Source: Meiothermus sp. (GTDB lineage Bacteria > Deinococcota > Deinococci > Deinococcales > Thermaceae). Taken from it: a DNA stretch of 64,000 bases. The notes beneath the pieces were generated by a model. It was not told the origin of the DNA and ran no database searches. It saw only the letters and a program-made list of their open reading frames with translations. Below are positions 42,228 to 51,322 of this stretch, piece after piece. A program made the translations under genes and the position numbers. The stretch is taken from the NCBI GenBank assembly GCA_026004095.1, contig BPIL01000015.1:17216-81215 (forward strand). The letters run 5' to 3'. Position 1 is the stretch's first letter. Every line of letters starts with the position of its first letter.

Positions 42228-43361
42228 ATGGTGATTGGTGTTCCCAAGGAGATCAAGACGCTCGAGAACCGTGTGGCCCTCACACCGGGCGGGGTGACCA
42301 GCCTGGTGCGGCGGGGGCATAGGGTGCTGGTGCAGCAGGGGGCCGGGGTGGGTTCGGGCCTTTCCGACGCCGAATACCAGAAGGCGGGGGCCGAGATCGT
42401 GAGCGCCCAGGAGGCCTGGGCCGCCGATCTGGTGGTCAAGGTCAAGGAGCCCATTGCCGAGGAGTACAAGTACCTGCGCCGGGGCCTGATCCTGTTCACC
42501 TACCTGCACCTGGCCGCCGATGAGCCGCTTACCAAAGCTTTGCTGGCCGGGGGTACGACCGCCATCGCCTACGAAACGGTGCAGCTCGAGGACGGCTCCC
42601 TGCCCCTGCTCACCCCCATGAGCGAGGTGGCCGGGCGGATGGCCCCGCAGGTGGGGGCGGCGGCCCTGGAGAAGCCTCACGGCGGGCGCGGGGTGCTGCT
42701 GGGGGGCGTGCCGGGGGTGGCCCCGGCCAGTGTGGTGATCATCGGCGGCGGCATTGTGGGCACCAACGCGGCCAAAATCGCCCTGGGTATGGGCGCGCAG
42801 GTGACCATCCTGGAGGTTAGCAAGGCCCGCATGCAGTACCTCGACGATGTGTTCGGCGGTCGGGTGATCACCCTGGCCTCTACCGAGGCCAACGTGGCGG
42901 CCTCCATCCGCCACGCCGACTTGTTGATTGGGGCGGTGCTGATTCCGGGGGCCAAAGCCCCCAAGCTGGTTACCCGCGAGATGCTCTCCACCATGAAGGA
43001 AGGGGCGGTGATTGTGGACGTGGCGGTGGATCAGGGGGGGTGTGTGGAAACCATCCGCCCTACCACTCACGCCGAGCCCACCTATGTGGTGGACGGGGTG
43101 GTGCACTACGGGGTGGCTAATATGCCGGGGGCGGTGCCACGCACCTCCACCTTTGCCCTTACCAACCAGACCCTGCCCTACCTGCTCAAGCTGGCCGAGA
43201 AGGGCCTGGACGCCTTGCAAGAGGATGCAGCCTTGCTGCAGGGCCTCAACACCCACCAGGGTCAACTAACCTGCCGGGGGGTGGCCGAGGCCTTTGGCCT
43301 GCCCTACGTTGAACCTAAAGCGGCTTTGAGGGAAAGCAGCAGCTCGAGGAATTCCTCATAG
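42228..43361 (+). CDS. ald: Alanine dehydrogenase
   Basis: 377 residues: [20 protein letters not shown] with the substrate Arg/Lys, [11 protein letters not shown] with the catalytic His, and [22 protein letters not shown] for NAD. It interconverts L-alanine and pyruvate plus ammonia. It has a strong Shine-Dalgarno (GGGAGG, five nt before the ATG), unlike the leaderless neighbours, which fits a leadered, regulated transcript. The last 13 or so residues (ending ESSSSRNSS) run past the usual family end into antisense of aroB, a 58-nt convergent overlap. Confidence 0.96.
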   Translation: MVIGVPKEIKTLENRVALTPGGVTSLVRRGHRVLVQQGAGVGSGLSDAEYQKAGAEIVSAQEAWAADLVVKVKEPIAEEYKYLRRGLILFTYLHLAADEPLTKALLAGGTTAIAYETVQLEDGSLPLLTPMSEVAGRMAPQVGAAALEKPHGGRGVLLGGVPGVAPASVVIIGGGIVGTNAAKIALGMGAQVTILEVSKARMQYLDDVFGGRVITLASTEANVAASIRHADLLIGAVLIPGAKAPKLVTREMLSTMKEGAVIVDVAVDQGGCVETIRPTTHAEPTYVVDGVVHYGVANMPGAVPRTSTFALTNQTLPYLLKLAEKGLDALQEDAALLQGLNTHQGQLTCRGVAEAFGLPYVEPKAALRESSSSRNSS

Positions 43362-44353
43362 CAGCGCACCAGCACCTCTTCTGATACGGGCCGAATCTCG
43401 AGCCGGCCCAGATCCAGGGGGATGACCCAGTTAAGGGCCTGGCTCACCTTCTTTTTATCGCGGCTGAGGAAAGGGGTGAGGTCGGCCCAGCCCAGGCGGG
43501 GGGGCGGCGGAGGGGAGAGCCACTGCAGGAGTTTTAGCACCTGGGGCACCAGATCCACCCCGCCATGGGCCCGGCCCAGCAGGGCGGCGTAGAGCAGCCC
43601 GTAGGCCACTGCCACCCCGTGGGGTAGGGCCCCATGGGTGGCGCCCTCGAGGGCATGGCCCAGGGTGTGCCCCAGGTTGAGCTTGCGGCGCTCGTTTTGC
43701 TCGGTGGGGTCGGCCTCCACCACCCTTACCTTGACCATTACGGCGCGGGCCAGGTAGGGCTCGAGGCCTTCCCAGTCGGGCGAGATCGGCGCTACATCAA
43801 CCAGCAGCTCATCACCGGCAATGAGGCCGTGTTTGAAGGCTTCTACCAGCCCCTCCTTGAAGGTTTGGAGCGGAAGGGTGCGGAGGGTGTGTAGCTCGGC
43901 ATACACCCCCGCTGGGGCGTGGAAGGCCCCCACCAGGTTTTTGCCCTCGGGGAGGTTGAGGCCGGTTTTGTTGCCCACCGAGGCATCCACCATGGCCAGG
44001 GTGGTGGTGGGCAGGCTGATGTACCGTATCCCGCGCAGGTAGGTGGCAGCCACAAACCCACCCAGGTCGGTAAGACAGCCTCCGCCCACCACGTACAGCG
44101 TGGTGTTGCGGGGAAGGGCCTGCTGGGCCAGCCAGGACAGCACCCGGCCGTAGCTATGGAGGCTTTTGGCCTCCTCACCGCCGGGCAGCCCCAGACTGAA
44201 TGGAATCTCCAGGCGGGCGGCCACCTGCAGGGCGTAGTCCTGTACAGCTAAATCGTAAAGGAGGGCCCGGGGGCCCGGGGCCTGGGGGAGCTCGAGCGCA
44301 AACCCCAGGTGAATCGGGTAGGGAACGGGGTGCTTAATCTCTAGTTTTTGCAT
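43304..44353 (-). CDS. aroB: 3-dehydroquinate synthase
   Basis: About 349 residues: GGEEAKSL, the NAD-binding [47 protein letters not shown], and the metal ligands Glu in [12 protein letters not shown] and His in [12 protein letters not shown]. It converts DAHP to 3-dehydroquinate. The ATG at 44353 lies inside the end of aroK (20-nt overlap), so translation is coupled. The 3' end overlaps ald on the other strand. Confidence 0.96.
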   Translation of the reverse strand: MQKLEIKHPVPYPIHLGFALELPQAPGPRALLYDLAVQDYALQVAARLEIPFSLGLPGGEEAKSLHSYGRVLSWLAQQALPRNTTLYVVGGGCLTDLGGFVAATYLRGIRYISLPTTTLAMVDASVGNKTGLNLPEGKNLVGAFHAPAGVYAELHTLRTLPLQTFKEGLVEAFKHGLIAGDELLVDVAPISPDWEGLEPYLARAVMVKVRVVEADPTEQNERRKLNLGHTLGHALEGATHGALPHGVAVAYGLLYAALLGRAHGGVDLVPQVLKLLQWLSPPPPPRLGWADLTPFLSRDKKKVSQALNWVIPLDLGRLEIRPVSEEVLVRCYEEFLELLLSLKAALGST

Positions 44354-44879
44354 AGTCCCATAGCTGCTTGATAATCTCATCGACCACGTCGGGAATGCGG
44401 CGGTTATCTGTGGAGACGTGGATGGTGGCCTGGCGATAAACCGCTTCGCGCTCGGCCAAAAGCTGCTGGATGCGTTTGAAGGGATCGGGGTTGTCCAGCA
44501 TGGGGCGCTGGCCGGGTCGGCGGCTAATGCGCTCCAGGATGGTGGTAGGGCTGGCCCAGAGTGCCACCACCGGCCCCCGCTGCAACAGTTTTTGCCGATT
44601 TTCGGGGTTGACAAAAGTACCGCCCCCCAGTGAGAGCACCAGGTAGTCTTTTTGGGTGAGTTCACCAACGGCCTCGGCCTCGAGCTGCCGAAAGGTGGTT
44701 TCCCCTAGGTGGCGGAAGATATCGGCCACCGAGAGCCCCATCTGCCGTTCGATGTAGCGGTCGAGGTCAATAAAGTGCAGCATCAAATCGCGGGCCAGCT
44801 CCCGCCCGATGCGGCTTTTGCCCACACCCATAAAGCCGGTTAGGGCTACCCAGGTAACGGGGCGTTCAATCTCAATCAT
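44334..44879 (-). CDS. aroK: Shikimate kinase
   Basis: 181 residues with Walker A LTGFMGVGKSRIGRELA, shikimate-binding DLDRYIE and FR (TFRQLEAEAV), LSLGGGTF and lid region RRPGQRPML. It phosphorylates shikimate at O3. Second gene of aroC-aroK-aroB, 71 nt after aroC. The ATG has no ribosome-binding site, so translation may depend on the upstream gene or on reinitiation. Confidence 0.96.
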   Translation of the reverse strand: MIEIERPVTWVALTGFMGVGKSRIGRELARDLMLHFIDLDRYIERQMGLSVADIFRHLGETTFRQLEAEAVGELTQKDYLVLSLGGGTFVNPENRQKLLQRGPVVALWASPTTILERISRRPGQRPMLDNPDPFKRIQQLLAEREAVYRQATIHVSTDNRRIPDVVDEIIKQLWDYAKTRD

Positions 44880-44950
44880 AAGAGGGGGTTGGGAAATGGG
44901 CCTTGGGGTGTGGTGTAGAGGTATCCCTCACCTGTTGGGGTTTGGGTCGG

Positions 44951-46102
44951 CTAATAGGCCAGCACCCGTTGCTTGTACCGCTCAACCCGCTCGACCAGCT
45001 CCTCCAGGGTGTCGCCGCCGAATTTCTCCAGGTAGGCCTGGGCCAATACGATGCCCACCAGGGCTTCCAGAATTACGCTGGCTGCCGGTACCGCGGTTAC
45101 GTCGGAGCGCTCCCGGGCGGCATCGGCGGGTTGATGTGTCACCACATCAACCGTGGGGAGGGGCTTCATCAGGGTGGCGATGGGCTTAAGGGCGGCCCGC
45201 ACCACCAGCTCTTCTCCGGTGGTCATACCGGCCTCGGTGCCGCCGGAGCGGTTGCTCTGGCGGTAATAGCCCCGGCCGGCCTCCCAGTAGATGGGGTCGT
45301 GAACCTGCGAGCCCGGCTTCATGGCGTTGCTGAAGCCAGGGCCAATCTCCACCCCCTTAATGGCCGGAATGCTCATCACCATCTGGGCGATACGCCCGTC
45401 GAGCTTGCGCTCCCAGTGCATCTGGGAGCCGAGCCCCATCACCAGCCCTTTGAAGCGGGCTTCAATGATGCCGCCCAGGGTGTCGCCGGCGGCCCTGGCC
45501 TCGTCTATGCGGCGGATCACCTCGGCCTCGGCCTGGGGGTCGGTCATCCGCACAGGGCTGGCCTCGATGCGCTCCTTAAGGCTCCAGTCGAAGGGAACCT
45601 TGCTCCAGACCCCGGCCATCCCATCCACGAACGAGGCGCTTTCAACCCCAAAAAACGAAAGCAGTTTATGGGCGATGGCCCCGATGGCAACCCGCATGGC
45701 GGTTTCGCGCGCTGAGGCCCGCTCGAGCACATCGCGCAGGTCTTTGTGGCCGTACTTAACCCCTCCGGCCAGGTCGGCGTGGCCGGGCCGGGCTGCCGTA
45801 AGGGCCTTTTTGCGTGGTTCGTTGCCAGGGGCCGGATCCATGATCTCGACCCAGTTGCGGTAGTCGGTGTTTTTGATAACCAGGGTCACCGGTGCGCCGG
45901 TGGTACGACCAGCCCGCACACCGCTCATAAACTCTACTGTGTCGGTCTCGATGACCATCCGCCGCCCACGCCCATACCCGCCCTGGCGCTTCTTGAGCCA
46001 GGGGTTGATGTCCTCCACCGTGAGGGGGAGCTGGCTGGGCAGGCCTTCCACAATGCCTGTGAGCTGCGGCCCGTGGGATTCTCCAGCAGTCAGAAAACGC
46101 AT
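44951..46102 (-). CDS. aroC: Chorismate synthase
   Basis: 383 residues starting MRFLTAGESHGPQLTGIVEG, the diagnostic N-terminus, with KKRQGGYGRGRRM, FMSGVRAGRTTGAPVTL, ARPGHADLAGGVKYGHKDLRDVLERASARETA and NRSGGTEAGMTTGE. It makes chorismate from EPSP using reduced FMN. First gene of the aro operon. TAGATT lies six nt before the ATG on the minus strand (leaderless). Confidence 0.97.
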   Translation of the reverse strand: MRFLTAGESHGPQLTGIVEGLPSQLPLTVEDINPWLKKRQGGYGRGRRMVIETDTVEFMSGVRAGRTTGAPVTLVIKNTDYRNWVEIMDPAPGNEPRKKALTAARPGHADLAGGVKYGHKDLRDVLERASARETAMRVAIGAIAHKLLSFFGVESASFVDGMAGVWSKVPFDWSLKERIEASPVRMTDPQAEAEVIRRIDEARAAGDTLGGIIEARFKGLVMGLGSQMHWERKLDGRIAQMVMSIPAIKGVEIGPGFSNAMKPGSQVHDPIYWEAGRGYYRQSNRSGGTEAGMTTGEELVVRAALKPIATLMKPLPTVDVVTHQPADAARERSDVTAVPAASVILEALVGIVLAQAYLEKFGGDTLEELVERVERYKQRVLAY

Positions 46103-46108
46103 GAACAG

Positions 46109-46114
46109 AATCTA
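46109..46114 (-). promoter_or_regulatory. -10 element TAGATT of aroC (leaderless)
   Basis: Six nt before ATG 46102 on the minus strand. Confidence 0.6.
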
Positions 46115-46144
46115 GCATAACCGCGGCCAAGTCCAAAACCGCAC

Positions 46145-46168
46145 AAAAAAGCCGGGCAGGGCCCGGCT
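46145..46168 (-). terminator. Intrinsic terminator of the pil operon
   Basis: On the minus strand AGCCGGGC, loop CCT, GCCCGGCT, then a run of six T (46150-46145). It sits 18 nt after the pilQ stop and before the aroC promoter. Confidence 0.9.
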
Positions 46169-46185
46169 CTTAGGGATATCGGCGC

Positions 46186-47715
46186 TCAGCGCTGCTCAGA
46201 GTCCTTGACGATGTTGCCGGTGATGATCACGATCAGCTCATCGTCCTTGATCGAGGAGGTGCGTTGCTTGAAAAGCTCGCCCAGCAAGGGAATATCGCCG
46301 AGGAGGGGAATTTTGGTCTCGGAGGTGTCGGTCACCTTCTGAATCAGGCCCCCCAGCACCACGGTCTGGCCGTCGCGGATGCGCAGTTTGGATAGGGTGG
46401 ATTGTTGCGGAATGCGGATGCTGCCGGCTGGGCCGTCGGCCGGGTCGCCGCCGGTCTGGGTGAAGACCTCGAGCAGGATGTTGCCGTCGGTTGAGATTTG
46501 CGGGCGTACCCGCACCAGCAGGCCATAGTCGAACTCACGCACTGTGATCTGATCGCCGATGGTAATGGGGATGAGCAGGCGACCTCCCACCTTGATCTCC
46601 GCGCCCTTGGCCCCGGTGGCCCGCAGGTCGGAGGTGTCGGCGCCGTAGTTGTCCTCCACCAGCACATTGGCGTCGCTCAGGCGGCGCGAGAGCTGCTGCT
46701 TTTCCAGGGCGTCCAGCACCGCCCGGATGTTAAGGGAGGCCAGGCTGCGGGTGGCGTCGAAAATCAGGTTGAGCCCGGTGGACAGGAAGCTGGCGATCAG
46801 GTTGCCCCCTGAGACGGTCTCCCACTTGATACCCAGGTTGCGAATGACCTCGCTCGAGACCGCCTGCACCCGGATCTGCAGTTGTACCTGCTGCACAGGC
46901 CGATCCAGGTTGGGAATCAGGCGCTCGGCCAGGGCAATCTGCTCGGCCGTACCGGTAACGATCAGGGTATTGGTGCGGGGCTCGGCCACCACCGTCACCT
47001 GCGGCGCAGGCTGGGCCTGCCCCTGCCCTTGTCCTTGGGCTGGGGTGGTCTGGCCCTGGGCCTGGGCTGTGATGGCCTTGCCCAGCACATCGGCCAGTTC
47101 GGCGGCGCGGGCGTGTGAGAGGGCAAACGACTTTTGCACCACCGGTATGGTCGCTGTGGTGGCCCTGGGTACGTCGATGCGCTGCAAGAAGTTGAGAGCG
47201 TCGTTTACAGCCCGGGACGGGCCGCTGATGGACAGCACATTCTGTCCGGGTACGGCCCGCACGGTAACCCCTGGCACCTCCTGCTGAACAAAAGTCGCCA
47301 GGGCGGCTGGGTCGCCCGAGCGCACCTGGTAGAATTCACGTGCTACCGGCTCGCTGGTTTGGGCGGGCTGGGCGGTCTGCCCGCGGGCCCGATCCACCAC
47401 TTCCTTGGGCCCTACCACAATTACGTTGTTATCGAGCAAGGCGTAGGTGATGCGACCATCGCCGTAGGTGTTGATGAGCAAGTCCCAGACCTGCCGGAAG
47501 GGTTTCTGGTCGATGTCGGCTGTAACGTTGACGTTGGGAATGTCGCGCAGTATGGGGGAGAGCCCCACGCTGCGGGCCAGCGCGTCCAGCAGGGCCGGTA
47601 GGGGTAGGTTGGTGCCGATGTTGCTTACCGGTTGGTCGAAGCGGGCATCCCTGGGCAAAGTACCCTGGGCCAGCGCCAGACTCAACACCACCAAAAGAGC
47701 AATCAAACGCTTCAT
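46186..47715 (-). CDS. pilQ: Type IV pilus secretin PilQ
   Basis: About 509 residues. A signal peptide (MKRLIALLVVLSLALAQG) is followed by an STN-like domain (IPNVNVTADIDQKPFRQVW), an N-domain with VQQEVPGVTVRAVPGQNVL, a Gln/Pro-rich linker, and a secretin domain with VEDNYGADTSDLRATGAKG and VVLGGLIQKVTDTSETKIPLLGDIPLLGELFK, the GspD/PilQ signature. It forms the outer-membrane pore for the pilus and DNA uptake. It is shorter than the roughly 750-residue Thermus PilQ as I recall it. ATG 47715 has AGGCGG upstream; GTG 47721 is also in frame. Confidence 0.94.
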   Translation of the reverse strand: MKRLIALLVVLSLALAQGTLPRDARFDQPVSNIGTNLPLPALLDALARSVGLSPILRDIPNVNVTADIDQKPFRQVWDLLINTYGDGRITYALLDNNVIVVGPKEVVDRARGQTAQPAQTSEPVAREFYQVRSGDPAALATFVQQEVPGVTVRAVPGQNVLSISGPSRAVNDALNFLQRIDVPRATTATIPVVQKSFALSHARAAELADVLGKAITAQAQGQTTPAQGQGQGQAQPAPQVTVVAEPRTNTLIVTGTAEQIALAERLIPNLDRPVQQVQLQIRVQAVSSEVIRNLGIKWETVSGGNLIASFLSTGLNLIFDATRSLASLNIRAVLDALEKQQLSRRLSDANVLVEDNYGADTSDLRATGAKGAEIKVGGRLLIPITIGDQITVREFDYGLLVRVRPQISTDGNILLEVFTQTGGDPADGPAGSIRIPQQSTLSKLRIRDGQTVVLGGLIQKVTDTSETKIPLLGDIPLLGELFKQRTSSIKDDELIVIITGNIVKDSEQR

Positions 47716-47724
47716 ATTCACCGC

Positions 47725-48756
47725 CTAGGGATTGTCCATCGTCAGGTTCAGGGTTTCCGAACCTTGTACCAAGAGGGCTTCTTTTGCGCTCAAACTTTTA
47801 AGCAGCACATCGCTACCGGGGAGGGTGCGGCCTACCGGCAGCACCGTAAAACCGTCCTTGCTCTGGAAGATGGCTACGCTGGTGGGGCCCAGCACCACCC
47901 CCGAGAGCTTGAGATTCTGCTCACGCACGAAGCGGGCCAGGCTGCTTTCCTGGGTGGTTTCCTGTGCACGGCCCAGGCTGCTTTTGGGCTCGAGCACCTG
48001 GGCGAGACGGGCGTCGATCTCGGCCCGTGCGAACTCGAGGCTGCTGCCACTGGCGGCGGTGGGCTGAATGTCCAGGGCCGCTGCGGCCGTGGTGGAAGCA
48101 CCCGCGGTGCTCAGTTCGCGTTCTAGAGGGGCGAGGCGGATGGGAAGCGCACCCGAACCCAGGCTGACTGCAGGGGGCAGGCTGGTGCGGGCGGTGCCCT
48201 GGGCCAGGCGGGGTGGGGCGGAAGGGATAGAAGTGGAAGGCGCTGCCATGCTGGGCGTGGGTCGGGTGCCGGGTAGGCCGGGCCGTGGCAGCGGGGTGGT
48301 GGGTTGCCGCACCTGTACCTGGGCGGTCTGGCTTGGGATGGGCTGCGGAGTTACCGCTGCGGTGGCTGGGCGGCTGGTGAGGGCCGGGGCCGGCGGGTTG
48401 GGCTGGGCCACAGCGGTTGGCGCCGTTTCGATGATCAGGGGTACAAAGGGGTTGGGCGGCACCGTTACCCGTGGCTGGGTGGTTGCAGCAGCGGCTGGGC
48501 TTTGATCCGGTTCCGGTGGTTGCTCTGCGCGGGGTGCTTCGGTGACCAGAAAGGGCACGGGGAGCACCTCGAGGGGCCGGGCGGTGGTCAGTGGAGCGCT
48601 GGGCTCTGGTGTGGGCGCGGGGGTGGGGGTCGCAGGCTGCTGGGCGGCCTGGTTTGGACGGAAGAAGCTGATGTACCAGGCGGCCACAGCCGCTACCAGG
48701 AGGACTGCAACCAGCGCCACCTTGGCTCCCTGGGGCATGCGCTGGAGGAAGTTCAT
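47725..48756 (-). CDS. pilW: PilW-like pilus assembly protein with long Pro-rich linker
   Basis: 343 residues: one N-terminal membrane helix (VALVAVLLVAAVAAWYISFF), then about 200 residues rich in Pro, Thr, Ala and Gln with low complexity, and a C-terminal beta domain (LKLSGVVLGPTSVAIFQSKDGFTVLPVGRTLPG) like PilP, which docks on PilQ. Its place between pilO and pilQ matches the Thermus gene named pilW. The linker probably spans the periplasm. The pilO stop overlaps its ATG by four nt. Confidence 0.82.
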   Translation of the reverse strand: MNFLQRMPQGAKVALVAVLLVAAVAAWYISFFRPNQAAQQPATPTPAPTPEPSAPLTTARPLEVLPVPFLVTEAPRAEQPPEPDQSPAAAATTQPRVTVPPNPFVPLIIETAPTAVAQPNPPAPALTSRPATAAVTPQPIPSQTAQVQVRQPTTPLPRPGLPGTRPTPSMAAPSTSIPSAPPRLAQGTARTSLPPAVSLGSGALPIRLAPLERELSTAGASTTAAAALDIQPTAASGSSLEFARAEIDARLAQVLEPKSSLGRAQETTQESSLARFVREQNLKLSGVVLGPTSVAIFQSKDGFTVLPVGRTLPGSDVLLKSLSAKEALLVQGSETLNLTMDNP

Positions 48757-49349
48757 GGCTGACCTCCAGGCTGATTGGGCTGGCCCTGGCCGGTGTATGT
48801 ATAGACCGTCATGGTCAGGCTGGTGTTGATGATGGGGTTGGTGGCCTGGGCCTCCGTGGCAGCAGGCCCGCTGCCGCCAAGGGTAAGGTTGAGGCCCGAG
48901 ACGGTGGCGAAGCGCTGCAAACCCTCGAGGTTGCGCAAGAAGACATACAGCTCAGGGAAGGGCGACTCAACCTGCAAGGCCAGGTTGGTAGCCCGCACAT
49001 TGGCAACCCCCTGGTTGTCGCCAGGGCTGCGGCTCAGGGTGCGCAGCACCACCCCACTTTCCCGGGCGGTTTGCGCCAGGGAACTCAACACCCGGCCGAG
49101 CTGTTCGGTGGGGGGTAGTTCGCGCAAAAACTGCTGCCGTTCAGCATCCAGACGGGCGATGGTCTCGCGAAGCTGGGGCAAGGCGCGCTGGGCTGCACGG
49201 CCCCGATCGCGCTCGACGGTAAGGCGATCCACCTCGGCCTGTAACTCGAGGATGCGCCCTTGGAGGGGCTGGGTCACAAAGAAGTACCACATCATGCCCA
49301 GCAACAAGGCGGCCACTATAGCGACGATGGCCCACTCACGCTGGCCCAT
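48753..49349 (-). CDS. pilO: Pilus assembly protein PilO
   Basis: 198 residues: an N-terminal membrane helix (WAIVAIVAALLLGMMWYFFV), a coiled coil (LQGRILELQAEVDRLTVERDRGRAAQ), and a ferredoxin-like domain (TEQLGRVLSSLAQTARESGVVLRTLS). It pairs with PilN at the inner membrane. The start at 49349 follows the pilN stop by one base. The frame is open upstream inside pilN, but that part does not look like PilO. Confidence 0.9.
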   Translation of the reverse strand: MGQREWAIVAIVAALLLGMMWYFFVTQPLQGRILELQAEVDRLTVERDRGRAAQRALPQLRETIARLDAERQQFLRELPPTEQLGRVLSSLAQTARESGVVLRTLSRSPGDNQGVANVRATNLALQVESPFPELYVFLRNLEGLQRFATVSGLNLTLGGSGPAATEAQATNPIINTSLTMTVYTYTGQGQPNQPGGQP

Positions 49350-49350
49350 T

Positions 49351-50016
49351 CTAGCGAGAAGGGCTACCACTATCTTCACCTCCCGATGTGTTGCTGGCCG
49401 TTTCCGAGGTTGGCCGAACCAGGCCGATGGTGGCCCCAAAGGTGTAAAGCTGCCGCTGCTGATCCAGGCTGGCGCTTTGGAAGTTAATGCCAAAGCGCGG
49501 CGAGGTCTCGAAGGCCTCAACGAAGCGAATCAGGGCGTTCTGGCCGATGGCTTCACCCTGGAGGTTGAATTCCACGTTGACCGGTTTGCCGTCGTATAGG
49601 CCGTTCTGTACGTTGCTTTGCACTTCTTGGGGGGTAAGGAGTTTGGTGCCGATGCTGCGCAGGGCCACCCCAAACCGGCGGCCTTCCCGTGGAATCTGAT
49701 TGATAACCAGGGCCAGGTTGTCCGACCAGGGCACGAAACGTTCGCGTAGCTGATTGCGCACGGCCAGGAGCTGCTCGAGCTCGCGCTGTTGTTGGTTGAG
49801 GCGGTTTTGCTCGGCGATGAAGGGGCGTAGCACATCCACCTCTACCTGGAGCTGGTCGCGCTGGTTCTCCAGTGCCTGAACCCTTGAGAGCGTAGAGAGA
49901 TGGAGGAAGGCCACCGTCCCCAGCACCGCGAGCACCACCGCCACAGCGGCCAGGCGCCACCAGCCGGGCTCAACCCGACGGCGCAGGTTCTTGGGCAGGA
50001 GGTTGAGTTTAATCAA
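49351..50016 (-). CDS. pilN: Pilus assembly protein PilN
   Basis: 221 residues beginning MIKLNLLPKNLRRRVEPGW, the conserved cytoplasmic PilN tail (NLLP) that binds PilM. A membrane helix (LAAVAVVLAVLGTVAFLHL) is followed by a coiled coil and a periplasmic domain. It overlaps pilM by eight nt. Confidence 0.94.
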   Translation of the reverse strand: MIKLNLLPKNLRRRVEPGWWRLAAVAVVLAVLGTVAFLHLSTLSRVQALENQRDQLQVEVDVLRPFIAEQNRLNQQQRELEQLLAVRNQLRERFVPWSDNLALVINQIPREGRRFGVALRSIGTKLLTPQEVQSNVQNGLYDGKPVNVEFNLQGEAIGQNALIRFVEAFETSPRFGINFQSASLDQQRQLYTFGATIGLVRPTSETASNTSGGEDSGSPSR

Positions 50017-51145
50017 GCGGATTCACCCCCCGTAGGGCCAGGCCCACCGGTACCGTAAACTCGGGCGCCAAACCACGCAGGTACTCCAGATCGAAGCGGC
50101 TTTTGTCGATTTGGAGGCCCTGCCAGGGGTCGGCGGTTTCCAGTGGGATACCCAGCGTATCGGACAGAAGCGGCACCAGGCTTCTCAGTTTGCTGCCCCC
50201 TCCGGCCACAAAGCCCTGATCCACCCCCAGGTCGCCCACCTGAACCCGGAAGAACTCCAGGCTTCGCCGCAGCTCGGTGGTCAGCTCGACCAGCACCGGG
50301 CGGATGGCGTCGTACATGCGGGCTGGGTTGAAGCGCTCGCGCTCGGCGTCGAAGTCGAGCAGCAGGTCTTCGTCTTCGGTGGGGATGGTGGCCAGGCCGT
50401 AGTTTTTCTTGGCATCTTCGGCGGCCACCACGTCGAGGTTAAATGCCTTTGAGATGGCAGCGGTGAAGTCCTTGCCGGATAGGTTGATGACGCGGTTCAG
50501 GAGCAGCCGCTCGCCACGGGTCAGAACCAGGGCCGAGGATTCGGCCCCGATCTCGAGGAAGAGGGTGATGGGTTCGCGGTCGGTGGCCGCCAGGCGGGCG
50601 CCCAGGGTGCGCAGACCGGCAAATGGCTTAACGTCTATCACCAGGGGTTCCAGCCCCGCGGCTTTGAGGGCCTCGACCAGGCTGGCTACGGTTTCTTGCC
50701 GGGCAGCCCCCACCACCACATCCATTTGTTCGCCGTCAGGAATGGACTCATAAGCATCGAGGGGTGCGTAATCCAGCACCACCTCGTCAATTGGGAAGGG
50801 TATATAGCGCTCAGCCTCCCAACGTACGGCTTCCTCCATCTGCTTGATGGGCATCTTGGGCACCTGCAAGGTGCGGGTGATGACCGCCAGGTTGCTGGCC
50901 GCCGTTACCACGTAGCGCTTACGGGTGCGCATCTCAGCCAGCATTTCTTTAATAACGTCGGTCAGAGCGCCCGGTTCGATGATCGAACCCTCCTGGATCA
51001 CCCCTGGTGGGGTGGGCCTGATACTCAGGTTCTTCAGGCTGGGGGGGGTTCCGGACAGCTCGACCATTTTGATATTGGCCGATCCGATCTCGAGGCCGAG
51101 CGCCTCGATTCTGGGTCTCAGCAACCCGCCAAAGAAATCACGCAC
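50009..51145 (-). CDS. pilM: Pilus assembly protein PilM
   Basis: 378 residues of actin-like fold: EALGLEIGSANIKMVELSG at the N-terminus, MPIKQMEEAVRWEAERYIPFPIDEVVLDY, FLEIGAESSALVLTRGERLLLNRVI and GFVAGGGSKLRSLVPLLSDTLGI. It binds ATP and the PilN tail on the cytoplasmic side of the pilus machine. First gene of pilM-N-O-W-Q. GTG start with AGGGGGC as ribosome-binding site. Confidence 0.95.
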   Translation of the reverse strand: MRDFFGGLLRPRIEALGLEIGSANIKMVELSGTPPSLKNLSIRPTPPGVIQEGSIIEPGALTDVIKEMLAEMRTRKRYVVTAASNLAVITRTLQVPKMPIKQMEEAVRWEAERYIPFPIDEVVLDYAPLDAYESIPDGEQMDVVVGAARQETVASLVEALKAAGLEPLVIDVKPFAGLRTLGARLAATDREPITLFLEIGAESSALVLTRGERLLLNRVINLSGKDFTAAISKAFNLDVVAAEDAKKNYGLATIPTEDEDLLLDFDAERERFNPARMYDAIRPVLVELTTELRRSLEFFRVQVGDLGVDQGFVAGGGSKLRSLVPLLSDTLGIPLETADPWQGLQIDKSRFDLEYLRGLAPEFTVPVGLALRGVNPLD

Positions 51146-51183
51146 GCTGCCCCCTTTCCCACATGAATCTCAAACTAAGTGTC

Positions 51184-51189
51184 AGTATA
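51184..51189 (-). promoter_or_regulatory. -10 element TATACT of the pil operon
   Basis: On the minus strand TATACT lies 38 nt before the pilM GTG, leaving a short leader that contains the ribosome-binding site. No good -35 is seen. The rest of the 177-nt gap holds nothing recognisable. Confidence 0.5.
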
Positions 51190-51322
51190 GCACGATAAAT
51201 CTGCGCTGCAGCGGTCATGTGAACCACTCTAGCCCAGGCTTTAACCTTTGGGCCGTGCTTTTGCACATCCAATCTTAATGCTCCTCGTCCAGGAAGTTGG
51301 GCGCAAGGGGGCTGGCTGTTGC

